From: Hypericum androsaemum
Lineage: Eukaryota > Streptophyta > Magnoliopsida > Malpighiales > Hypericaceae
Reading direction: 5' to 3'
Assembly: GCA_963995505.1 (NCBI GenBank)
Contig: OZ023186.1
Span: forward strand, 248,001-312,000
DNA: 64,000 nucleotides
Shown: positions 42,901 to 52,924 of the stretch, in pieces
How positions within the stretch are numbered: position 1 is the first letter of the stretch
How the letters are laid out: each line of letters opens with the position of its first letter
The notes under the pieces: generated by a model
Told to the model about the DNA's origin: nothing
The model's database searches: none
What the model saw: the letters and a program-made list of their open reading frames with translations, nothing else
Program-made: the position numbers and the translations under genes

Positions 42901-43451
42901 AGTAATGCTTGTTGGGTATGTTGGTTTGACACTGCTTCACACCCAAAAAGGTTGTGAAGCCTTCCAATAAGTTTTGGTGATTTACACTCTCTCATGAAGC
43001 TGATAGCGTACCAAAGTGGTTTAACTTGCCTACCAGACGATATTGGTGACCTCGACAATTTGGAAGAATTTTATTTGTTTTGTTGTACTAGTTTGGAGAG
43101 CTTACCAGATGATATCGAGTGCCTTGCCAATTCGAAAAAACTTGATTTGTCCTATTGCTGGGAAGTAGGGCTCCTTGTGTTGCCAAGAAGTAAACTGTCA
43201 GCAAAATGGTTCAACAAGTAGTTCCTTGCTGGTGAAGACTACCTGGAGGAGTGTGGCTGATCCTGCTGTCGCACTTATGTTCGGTGTTATTTTCAACATG
43301 TCCACTACTAGTTTTGACTCATCGAACCCACCGTGTATGGGTGCCGGTGGCAATCCAAGTCTGGACGGGTGATTACATCAACTAAGCTCCTATTCCACAA
43401 TGACCCATCATGGATTTCTGCACCAGGAGAATATTTAGTGTTGTGGCTTCA

Positions 43452-43853
43452 TGTTATGTGGGGCTCGACATACCAACGACGTCGAAAGATGAACGAGACT
43501 TCGGATCATCATCAACAAATTAGGAAGTCGATTATTTTGCAATTTTTATTAGTTCATTTTCTATTCTCGATAGTATTTCCTTTTTATGTTTCCTATTCCT
43601 GTTAGTAGTGGAATATTAAAATATTCCTAATTAGTAGTTGAGAAATGGCTATATAATGCCATGCTAGGGTCGTTGTTTAAGCATCCAGAAATAATGCAAA
43701 ATTTCCTTCCTCTACTCTTCTTCCTCTGCCTCTCGGCTTCTTCCTCTTCTTCTCCTTGTCTCTTCACACGCTTCACAACAGGGAAACGAGGTTACAAACC
43801 TCGACCTCTCATGGACCACAGTTACAACCTCATTAGCAACACAAGTTCCTCTA
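43452..43853 (+). repeat. Gypsy 5' LTR
   Basis: It starts right after host CTTCA and ends TTCCTCTA. GGCTATATAATGCC near 43647 is the TATA region. A pyrimidine-rich stretch with TTCTTCCTC repeats follows. Confidence 0.92.
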
Positions 43854-43856
43854 TTT

Positions 43857-43869
43857 TGGTATCAGAGCC
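43857..43869 (+). other. Gypsy primer-binding site
   Basis: TGGTATCAGAGCC starts three bases after the LTR end and is complementary to initiator tRNA-Met. Confidence 0.85.
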
Positions 43870-44041
43870 AACAGCCATGCCCAATCCCGGCTTCGGCAAT
43901 GAAGGTGCTGGCGCATCCATGGCAGGGCTGGTATGACTCATGAAGGAATTGCGAGGCGACGTCCAACGATAGCTAGGCGATGTTCAGCAGCGTTTAAAGG
44001 CCCTGGAGAAGCTACCCAACGCCGGCGATGAGACCAGTCAT

Positions 44042-47031
44042 GTGTCACGACAGCAAGGCCTACTTTCGACATTAATGACAGGCCCAAGGACCAACCCACA
44101 GCCAACCCCATCGTTCCACCTCTATTCCATCCAGGGAACGAACCTCCTTGACACATTACTCGCAGAGTTTGAAGGGATTTTTGCTGAACCTACTGGACTT
44201 CCCCCAGATCAATCCCGGAGCCATCGGATCCATCTCTTGTTGGGATCCGCACCAATAGTAGTGCGCCCTTACAGGTATCTGCAACTGCAAAATGATGAAT
44301 TGGAGACACAGTATGAGGCCATACTCTACCAAGGCATAATCCGCAAAAATAATTCAGAGTTCTCGTCTCCTGTATTATTAATCAAGAAACATGACGGCTC
44401 CTAGCATTTTTGTGTTGATTATAAGGCACTTAATGGGTAGACAGTTAAAGACAAATTTTCCATTCCAGTTATGGAAGAACTTATCGACGAACTCCGAGGG
44501 GCGCATTTCTTTACTAAACTGGACTTACGTTCCGGTTATCATCAGGTTCGGATGCACCCAGAAGATATCAAGAAGACGGCGTTCCGAACGCACTACGGGC
44601 ACTTTGAGTTTTTGGTCACACCTTTTGGCTTGACAAATGCTCCGGCAACCTTTCAAGCACTTATGAACAATGTACTGCACCATTTCCTTCGTCGGTTCGT
44701 ACTAGTCTTCTTCGATGATATCCTGATCTACAGTCCCTCTTGGTCCGAGCATCTATAACATGTGCGGATGGTGTTCACCATTATGCAACAACACCAATTC
44801 TTCCTCAAGAAGTCCAAGTATACTTTCGGATCACCCTCAGTGGCCTATTTGGGACATGTTATATCAGCAGAAGGAGTAGCAATGAATAATAACAAGGTGC
44901 AGTCCATTCTGACTTGGCCTACACCGAGATCGACCCGCGGCTTGAGAGGGTTCCTAGGGCTGGCAGGCTATTATCGCAAATTTATTCAGGACTTTGGCAT
45001 CATTGCAATCCCACTCACTAAACTACTACAGAATGAGGCATTCCGCTGGTCTGATGATGCCGAAAGGGCTTTCACCAAGCTAAAAATAGTCATATCCTCC
45101 GCGCCGGTTCTCTTGTTGCCAGATTTTACCCAAGGTTTCATTGTGGAATGTGACGCATCAGGTACTGGGTTTGGTGCAGTCTTACATCAAGGAACCGGAC
45201 CCCTAGCATTTTCCAGTAAGCCAATAGCATCACGACACGCTAAGATGGCTGCGTATGAGCGCAAACTTATTGGTCTGGTTCAGGCAGTGCGCCACTAGCG
45301 ATCTTACAAGTGGGGCCATCCTTTCACCGTCCAAAATGATCACTATAGTCTAAAGTTCTTGTTAGATCAGTGCCTCTCGACAATACCACAACATCAGTGG
45401 GTGAGCAAGTGTTCGGGTATGATTTTCAGGCGGAATACTGCCCTAGTCACCTCAATGTTGTGGCCGATGTGCTATCTCGCCGCGATGCCGACTTGGTCGA
45501 GCTCTCAGCAATTTCAGGTCCCACCTTCTAAGCCCTTGTTGACCTCCGCACCGAAGTCCAAACGAACCCGGAGATGGCCGCTCTATATGCTAAAACCATT
45601 AGCGGGGACTTGCAGGGACCCTGGAGCATTTTAGATGATTTAATCCTCTACGACAAGCTAGTGTTTGTGTCACCAACTTTGACCCTCCTGTCGCTTCTCT
45701 TACAAGCCGCCCACACATTCGGTCATAAAAGGGTCCAAAAGACCTTACATCGCCTTCGTAGTGATTTCCATATTCTTCAAGCACGGAGATTGGTTCAAGA
45801 GTTTGTCCGAGCATGTTCCACGTGCCAGCGCAACAAAATAGAGCACATACATCCTGTCGGCTTGCTTCAGCCGCTGACAGTCCCATCCCAGATTTGGGCC
45901 AATATTGCGATGGACTTCATCGAGGGCCTTCCTAAGGTTCATGGCAAGTCTGTTATCCTCACCGTGGTGGATTGGTTTTCCAAATATGCACACGTCATCC
46001 CACTTGGCCATCCTTACAGTGTAACTTCAGTGGCCCGTGCCTTATTTGACGAGATTGTGCGCCTTCACGAATTTCCCTGCTCTATTATCAGTGATCGCGA
46101 CACGATCTTCATAAGTAAATTTTGGGCAGATCTTTTTCGGATGGCCGGGGTCCGCCTTCATATGAGTTCCGCCTTCCACCCTCAGACAGACGGCCAATCC
46201 GAAATGACCAACAAGGTAGTTTCTATGTACCTTTGTTACTTGACGGGGGACCAATCCCGGGATTGGTTCTCCTGGCTACTGTGGGCAGAGTATTGCTATA
46301 ACACGTCATTTCAGTCTGCCTTGCGGGCTACACCCTTCTAGGTGGTCTACAGTCGCCCGCTACCATCTCTATTGTCCTATGAGCCTACTTCTGCACATGT
46401 TGCCGCGGTGGACACTAATTTGCATTCCAGGGATAAGTTTCTCGCTGAGATACGCGAACGCCTCATCCAGGCCCAGCAGTACGCTAAGAAATATTATGAT
46501 GCGCGTCACCGGGAAGTTCATTATAAAGTTGGTGACTGGGTTTGGCTCTGTCTGCTTCATCGTGCAGCCCTGTCTCTTCCGGGTCGCACATCGGGAAAGC
46601 TTGGACCTCGATCTTATGGTCCATACTAGGTTGCGGAGAAGATCAGTTTAGTGGCCTACCGTCTCAGTTTGCCTACTGGAACTCGCCTACACAACGTTTT
46701 CCATGTTGGGTTGCTCAAGCTATTTCATGGTGAACCCCCGCAAGCTCCGCCCGCTTTGCCTCACACCAGTAATGGGCGAGTTCTTCCGGTTCCCGCGAGG
46801 GTCGTGCGAGCTGCTCGTCTTCGCGATGTTTGGCATGTGCTGGTTCAGTGGGAAGGTACTCCGGAGTCCGATGCTTCGTGGGAGCAGTTGAACGCATTTC
46901 GTCAATCGTACCCGACCTTTCGGCTCGAGGACGAGCTGTTTCTCGAGGGCGGGAGAGATGTTATGTGGGGCACGACATACCAACGACATCGAAAGACGAA
47001 CGAGGCTCCGGATACATCATCGACAAATTAG
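44042..47031 (+). pseudogene. Gypsy pol remnant: RT, RNase H, integrase, chromodomain
   Basis: The RT region has [49 protein letters not shown] and the catalytic [10 protein letters not shown]. RNase H has CDASGTGFGAVL. The integrase has the zinc-binding region ending CSTCQRNK, the core MDFIEGLPKVHGKSVILTVV and SAFHPQTDGQSE. The C-terminal LVQWEGTPESDASWE is a chromodomain, which marks a chromovirus. In-frame stops occur at about 44402, 44438, 44756, 45296, 46339 and 46627, so it cannot make a polyprotein. Confidence 0.9.
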
Positions 47032-47358
47032 GAAGTCGATTATTTTGCAATTTTTATTAGTTTGTTTCCTATTCTCGTTAGTATTTCCTTTTTATGTTTT
47101 CTATTCCTGTTAGTAGTGGAATATTAAAATATTCCTAATTAGTAGTTGAGCATTGACTATATAATGCCATGCTAGGGGTTGTTTAAGCATCCAGAAATAA
47201 TACAAGTTTCCTTCCTCTACTCTTCTTCCTCTGCCTCTTGGCTTCTTCCTCTTCTTCTCCTTGTCTCTTCACACACTTCACAACGGGGAAACGAGGTAAC
47301 AAACCTCGACCTCCCGTGGACCACAGTTACAATCTCAGGAACAACACAAGTTCCTCCA
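46959..47358 (+). repeat. Gypsy 3' LTR
   Basis: It begins TGTTATGTGGGGCACG after a purine tract and ends TTCCTCCA next to host CTTCA. It overlaps the end of the chromodomain frame. Confidence 0.92.
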
Positions 47359-47496
47359 CTTCATCTCGTCAACCCCTCCCAGTTATGTTTCCCCCACACC
47401 GCGTTTGATTTCGATGTGCATGGTTTCATTGATGGATGGAGGAATGATGTGGAGATTCTCGAGTATGGGGTCACTCCCATCAACGTCTCTTATTGA

Positions 47497-47981
47497 ATAG
47501 ATGGCGGAAGAGACGGATACTGTTTCCGAGACAATCAGACAAGGAAAAGAAGATGATCCCCGGACCCACCTCCGACATGAACCCAGCCTATGAGCCACGG
47601 CCGGCCTTCTGGGAACGATAGCCGTCGCCGGAGAGCCCTTCCAGTAGTTCCTTATAGTGATACTGTTACATTGTTTGTTTTTTTGTTCAGGCCTTATAGT
47701 GTTCTTGTTAGACTAAGAAAGTTTTATGTGTTGTGGGCCTGATTACTAAGGTGTGATGGATTTCATGATTGTATTCTTGTTTCTTGGTTTCATAAATCTG
47801 TTATTATGACAAGCCTATAAGAGGCTTCTCTCGACACCTCATTCGGTATACAATGCAAGTCATTTGGAATTGGACTATCAAACTGCTGTAATGAATAAGC
47901 TATGAAAAATCATATCATCCAGCCATATACAAAAAAACCAGAGAGATTCAGTAACATGGTTCATCGGTATGGCATGTCGAG
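47497..47981. other. Spacer between convergent TNL-C and ABCG-2
   Basis: TNL 3' flank (GGAAGAGACGGATACTG, CAATCAGACAAGGAAAAG, GTTAGACTAAGAAAG) is followed by ACTAAGGTGTGATGGATTTC. AATGAATAAGC near 47888 could serve as a polyadenylation signal for TNL transcripts. No gene is present. Confidence 0.6.
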
Positions 47982-49934
47982 TTAGATCAACGTCTTGGAA
48001 GCTCTTCTTGAGAGGACAATCCAACAGAGGAATCGATACAACACAAAGAAACCCAGCATGATCCCAACATTGGACCACCTGGTATCCTTGTCCAACCCTC
48101 TACTCCTCAGGACATCATTCCCTGTGAGGAGGCACTTGGGTTGACCAACCTCTGTACCCCAAGAGAAGCACTCACTTCTCATACTCCAATACTCATTTGT
48201 CAACAGGGAATCCAGCGGGTACCTGTAGAGGGACACATAGTACATGAAGATCCAGTACTTCGGGATCTTCTCTTTCGGGATGAAGTAACCGGAGAAGAGG
48301 AAGAACGCTCCCAGGGCTGTGCAGATGAGGGAATTCCCCGAGATGAAGTCGGGAGAGATTGCACTCAGGAACAGGACTAATGAGCTTGCCATCAGGAGTA
48401 TGAGCCAGACCACCAAGGTGAAAAATGCGAAGGCGGGTACGGAAGGGTTGAGCCCCACGATCCAGTAAATCGGGACTGCGAAAAGGATGGCCACGACAAA
48501 GAGGAATGGAATGAAGACAATGGTGTTGGCGATCATGTAAGAGGAGATTCTGTAGGATCCCCTGGAGGCTTCTTTCATCAAGACGCGCCGTTCCTGAAGG
48601 TAGATTGGGAGGGCCTCCAATGTGGAAGAGAGGAGGAAGCTTAGACTAAAGGCGAAGAGGCCTAATCGCTCTGTGACTCCTCCCTCGTCCTTCCTCACCT
48701 TGACGTACACGCTTCCTAATCCGAGCCCGCCTACAATGGCTTGCATGGTTCTGGCAAGTAACAGCTGCTTTGTCCTGTAAATGACCTTCCAGAATCTAGA
48801 GCACAAGTACATTATCTCATACAGGTCAATACACCTGACAGTTATTCCTGAAGAATTTCTACTCTCCCCTATAGCTTCTTCTCCGGGCCATATTGGCGGG
48901 TCAAGATACTGCCTGTGATTATCTTCCGCAGAAGACATGGAACTCCTGGACTTGTAGTCTTCGAGAGTGTAAATAATTTCCATGGCGAACTCGAGAGGAT
49001 TGATTTGGTCAGGAATTCGGAAACCCAGCTTGTAAATGGTCTCCTCTAGAGATTCCAGGCTACCGAAGTGGACCTCCGATCCCCTGGAGAGGATCAAGAA
49101 GTTGGAAATGTATTGGAGAACTCTGTAGCTTGGCTGGTGGATGGAGAATATGACCGTTCTCTGCTTAGCCTTTGCCAATGTTGAAATGAGCTCAATCACT
49201 TGAAGAGCTGAAGAGCTATCCAATCCTGAAGTTGGCTCATCAAGTAGCAGAATTGGAGGGTCATGGATAATCTCAACTCCAATGGACACCCTCTTCCTTT
49301 CTCCACCTGATACCCCTCTGTTCTCTTCATCACCAACAATGCTGTCCCTTGCAAGTGAGAGGCCAAGCTCAAGCATCAAGCTCTCCACCCTCTCCTGCCT
49401 CTCTTTTAGGCTTGTTTCTTTGAGCCTGAACTTGGCACTGAACATGAGAGTCTCCTTCACTGTGAGCAGAGGAAGCAAGTTATCCTCTTGCGCTACGAAC
49501 CCGCAAATCCTCCTCAACCGCGCAGGGCTTGCCATGTAGCATCCGTTGATCAGCACGCTTTTCGGATCAAAGTCCCTGTCCTGAACTCTTCCTGATATGA
49601 CTCTGAGGAGGGTGGACTTCCCCGTCCCGCTCGGACCAACAATGGCGAGGATCTCGGAGCTTCCCGCTTCGAAAGAGACCGATCTGAGAAGGCTGACGGG
49701 CTTAGGCTTTTGAAACAAGCTGGAGAAGGAAGTGAACATGGACCTGTCAGGAAAAACAGTATAGGAAAGGTTCCTGATGGTGAGTTTAAAAGATGCCGAT
49801 TGGGGATGTTGGTGCTTGGAGGAAGAGGAGGGAGAACTATTAGTGGATTCATCCTGTGAATCAGAAGATGAGAAGAGAACAACAGAGGATATGTCCTCTT
49901 CAACTCTTGGTTGATGGAAGCAACAGGCTGCCAT
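47982..49934 (-). CDS. ABCG-2: ABC transporter G family half-transporter, intact
   Basis: The 650-residue, single-exon gene encodes a membrane ATP-driven exporter that must pair with itself or another half. The N-terminus is Ser-rich. The nucleotide-binding domain has Walker A GPSGTGKST at about residue 100, signature VSGGERKRVS at 208, Walker B ILLLDEPTSGLDS at 228 and the switch histidine in SIHQPS at 266. About six membrane helices follow (ASRGSYRISSYMIANTIVFI, then FAFFTLVVWLILLMASSLVL and others). The pattern resembles the intronless Arabidopsis ABCG4/5/8/10/23 clade; I do not assign a member. The start MAACCFHQPRVEED is shared with the broken copy at 23571-25486. Its substrate cannot be told from sequence. 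Confidence 0.92.
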   Translation of the reverse strand: MAACCFHQPRVEEDISSVVLFSSSDSQDESTNSSPSSSSKHQHPQSASFKLTIRNLSYTVFPDRSMFTSFSSLFQKPKPVSLLRSVSFEAGSSEILAIVGPSGTGKSTLLRVISGRVQDRDFDPKSVLINGCYMASPARLRRICGFVAQEDNLLPLLTVKETLMFSAKFRLKETSLKERQERVESLMLELGLSLARDSIVGDEENRGVSGGERKRVSIGVEIIHDPPILLLDEPTSGLDSSSALQVIELISTLAKAKQRTVIFSIHQPSYRVLQYISNFLILSRGSEVHFGSLESLEETIYKLGFRIPDQINPLEFAMEIIYTLEDYKSRSSMSSAEDNHRQYLDPPIWPGEEAIGESRNSSGITVRCIDLYEIMYLCSRFWKVIYRTKQLLLARTMQAIVGGLGLGSVYVKVRKDEGGVTERLGLFAFSLSFLLSSTLEALPIYLQERRVLMKEASRGSYRISSYMIANTIVFIPFLFVVAILFAVPIYWIVGLNPSVPAFAFFTLVVWLILLMASSLVLFLSAISPDFISGNSLICTALGAFFLFSGYFIPKEKIPKYWIFMYYVSLYRYPLDSLLTNEYWSMRSECFSWGTEVGQPKCLLTGNDVLRSRGLDKDTRWSNVGIMLGFFVLYRFLCWIVLSRRASKTLI

Positions 49935-52225
49935 TTTTTCCCTGAAGACTAACTAATATTGGATTATTGAGTTTTAGTCTGGAACTGCGTATTTTATGTT
50001 CAAGTTTGGGACTAATTAAGGGAGTTGGGTTGGATCAACTAATTTGTTGATTATGGGTAAGAATTGTCTTGCTTGCAAGTGCTGGTGAGTTTGGTTAGAT
50101 GTTTGGCGCAGGTAGGCTATCCACGGTGGTTGACTAATTAGTAACTAGTTTAAGTAATTTAATTTCCATTTTTTGGTAAGTAGGTGTTATTTTATTCAAT
50201 ATATTTACATGTACGTGCGGTTAAGAATCCCGGTACAAACCCGAGATTACAGTGACGAACCTTACTAAAATTATACCACAATAAAATTTAACGGGAAATT
50301 TTGTAATAGGGAAAAGAGTTTCATAACCCCCATGCATACAATAGCTACGAGCTTCTCGCGTAATCGTCGACCTCTTGCCAATTTTGTTTCCGATATAGAA
50401 CAATTCTACAATGCTCATAGCAGCCTCGATGGATGCACACTATTCTGCGTTATTTTTTTGGCATTTGTGTTTATTATAGTATTTTTTAGTAAATATTTTA
50501 AATTTTTCGTGACATAGCTCTAATATTACTATTTTATAGTAAAATAAGAAAATTTTGTTGTGGTTATATGTATCGGTAGTATATGATTTTTTTTTGATAA
50601 GTTGAAAAATTTTATTAAAAATCGTAAATAATTTGTACAGAACCTTCAAAAGTAAACCCCAAAAAACATTGTAAAAACCCCCACCTCCAGAGCACAGCAA
50701 CGTGTGGTAGTAGTATATGAAAATCTTAATTATAAACAATCAGATATAATAATCTCGTTTATATATACTCTAATTTATATTAAATTATTGAGACAATAAA
50801 TTAATGTACTCTAATTCATTTTATATAGTGCTCGTATGCATCTCGTTATCTATGTATGATCCATATTCACGCTTACGGTTACAAGAATGATACAAGTAGA
50901 AGTAGGATCTTATAACGTTGTAGGAATGGCTGAAGGATCTTATCAACGCAATGTGGATATTGCAAGAGCGACCTTGAAGATCCAAAAAGATCGCGATCAA
51001 CATCACTTATAGCTGCTATTGAAGATTTTGGTTCAAATTTCTTAGATGACTTTTAAAATACCGCTAAAGTTATTTTTGAAAATATCAGTACCGATTTCGC
51101 TATCACAATGTACGTCATAAAATTCCTGTGGATAGGAATGATTCCCCACAAAGTAAAGTTTTTCCTATGATAGCTTTACAAAACATACTAAGACAACTTA
51201 ATTAGGATACATCAGAATATAGCTTGGAATTTTGCGACATTTATGATTAATCTTATAGTCGTATGATCCTACATCGTTGGATATCGTGGCTGGTTTGGAA
51301 TAGTTTTTGCAAAAAATGTTGGTTTGAGTTGGTGCATCAACGATTTAGTGATCTCGTCATTTTCTAATTGGTGGAATGCTCGGTAAGGTGTAGTTCACTA
51401 TCTATTGGTGTATCAATCAAACCGATAATTTCTTGTACATTCTATTTTGACTCGGATGAAAGAGTGCTGGTTGAAGTTAATCCCTAATCTTTGAGGTCAG
51501 GACATAGGGCTATAACATGGAATCGCTGGCGCATTGAAGGGGCAGTGGCAGGCTTCAATTGGGATTTATTGTATACCTGGGGATTTTGGGCTGTGTTGCT
51601 ATTGTAAATAGAGTATACCGTTTGTTTATACTCAGTGTTATCGGTAGTATTTTTTTCTGTCACAATTTTTTCTTATTAGATTTTAGTGTGACAAAATCTT
51701 GACGAAATTAATAGCCGCAACTGAAATTTCAATCTCATAGGTTGTAATACTATATTGATTAATAAAGTAATACTATATTGATTAATAAATTATCACTTAT
51801 CTAAAAAAATTGTTTGGGAAACTGGAAATTAACAAGACATGTCTAAAGGGTTAAAAGGTATGGAATATGACACATATCTTACACTTAATGAATATATTTC
51901 TTTTGATGAAACAACATAACAAAGAATGCATTTACCACCCTCGAGTTTAGAATATATGCCGATTACCCTATTTTCTCTCTCTTTTTTTGAGAAAAAAACC
52001 CTACTTTTCTCTCTTACTTTACATAAAATCCCACCTTAATATTAAAATTTCAATCAAACTAATTATAGTTTTTTAGGGATAAAACACATCTAAGTGCACT
52101 AAATACAATAGATTGTCTAGTTGCCAAGGGAAAGTAGTAGCTCAATTCCTTGGAAGATATAACCTATACAAACTCAATCTACAACTTAGTTGTTTTTAAT
52201 TTATTGATAAGGTTAAGCTTACAAA
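49935..52225. other. Duplicated intergenic DNA, copy 2
   Basis: It matches 25487-28260 in patches (GGCGCAGGTAGGCTATCCACG, ATTTATTGTATACCTGGGG, GATTAATAAATTATCACTTATC). It lacks the MULE at 27276 and carries its own retroposed fragment at 50587. GATTAATAAA-type sequence near 51760-51790 is duplicated in tandem. No gene is recognised. Confidence 0.6.
50587..50709 (-). mobile_element. 5'-truncated LINE-like insertion
   Basis: The fragment is flanked by an 11-bp duplication GTAGTATATGA (50576-50586 and 50710-50720). On the minus strand it ends in a poly(A) run and its body (CTGTGCTCTGGAGGTGGGGG, then AATAAAATTTTTC) looks like a LINE 3' end. The paralogous site near 26060 is empty. Confidence 0.8.
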
Positions 52226-52269
52226 GGGGGAGTTTAAGTGTCTCCCGAAGTTCCATCACTAAAGTTTTC

Positions 52270-52510
52270 ATATGTCAATCCACTAGTGGATGTGGATCAC
52301 TCAAGACGAGATGAGCAATCTTACAATTTGTTTCCATAATGGTCCTCACTAATAAAAAATCTTTGTGAATTGTCACCAAGGTGAGTCGAATTGCCCTTAA
52401 CTCAACTTCTAATGGGGATGAGGCTTAGATTAAGGTTCTCTGATATCCAATTAAAAGATCTAGATGATTTCTAGCAACTATTGTTGTCCCAATTATAGGC
52501 TCGGCTCTAA
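52270..52510 (-). pseudogene. RNase H-like fragment
   Basis: On the minus strand the frame reads IIGTTIVARNHLDLLIGYQR, then SSPLEVELRAIRLTL and METNCKIAHLVLSDPHP, with a stop in between. The spacing of VELRAIR and the following helix fits the RVT_3 RNase H family, as in the fragment at 15320-15742. It is short and diverged. Confidence 0.5.
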
Positions 52511-52582
52511 TCTAAGATACTTCACAATTCAATCAGTTGGAACACTCCATGAAGTCTGGCTGAGAAGAAGGTATTTATTCCC

Positions 52583-52924
52583 TGTTGAGAATCACACATC
52601 GGTTAAAACACGAGTGTGGGCAAGTTTATAAGTGTGAAAAATCCACCAACCCATTGCCTTAAAGTTTTGGGTTGGATATTGAGATTTTAACATGGTATCA
52701 GAGCGGGTTGATCTCGTGCTCATTGTTGAACTCGCACGACTCCTATTTCTCGCACTTTGGTGAAGTTAAATCCAATGCAATCTTCGACCCGAAGTGGTAT
52801 TGTTTAAGGGGGCTTGTTGAGAATTCCACATCGGTTAAAATAAGAGTGGGGGCCAATTTATAAGTGTGGAAAATCTACCAACCCATTACTTTAAAGTTTT
52901 GGATTGGATATAGAAATTCTAACA
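52583..52924 (+). mobile_element. TRIM element, complete in structure
   Basis: It has two 110-bp terminal repeats (52583-52692 and 52815-52924), both TGTTGAGAAT...TCTAACA or similar, sharing CACATCGGTTAAAA and ACCAACCCATT. The primer-binding site TGGTATCAGAGCGGG follows the first repeat at once and the purine tract AAGGGGGCT precedes the second. The internal part is only 122 bp and codes for nothing. Flanking 5-mers TTCCC and TTTCC differ at one base. Confidence 0.92.

Larger units (their letters stand above)
43452..47358 (+). mobile_element. Ty3/Gypsy chromovirus inserted in TNL-C
   Basis: It has a perfect 5-bp duplication CTTCA (43447-43451 and 47359-47363). LTRs are 402 and 400 bp, both starting TGTTATGTGGGG. 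By eye they differ at roughly 30 positions. The primer-binding site TGGTATCAGAGCC is at 43857 and a purine tract (GGGCGGGAGAGA) precedes the 3' LTR. Most of gag and the protease are deleted. RT, RNase H, integrase and chromodomain remain with several stops. Confidence 0.93.
40044..47496 (+). pseudogene. TNL-C: TIR-NBS-LRR pseudogene with a Gypsy element in its last exon
   Basis: The inferred exon remnants are 40044-40516 (TIR, open, with PDVFVCFEGDDTRNNF and SRWCLNELVHI), 40790-41839 (NB-ARC), 42071-42357, then 42448 onward (LRR and C-terminal exon). The P-loop GMGGSGKTT survives. A stop occurs at 41133, another in CAAGCTGAGAC near 41266, another at about 42297, and several indels follow. The LRR array has shrunk to about four units (42660-43160) and runs straight into the post-LRR exon (GLLVLPRSKLSAKWFNK) with no intron. 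A chromovirus splits that exon at 43452. The last codons and stop lie at 47364-47496. Upstream DNA is that of TNL-A with three transposons inserted. Confidence 0.9.

Noticed and set aside
23571..49934. The two ABCG copies as one gene assembled twice
   Set aside because: They differ by the 37-bp deletion, scattered substitutions and different transposons in their flanks, so they are separate loci.
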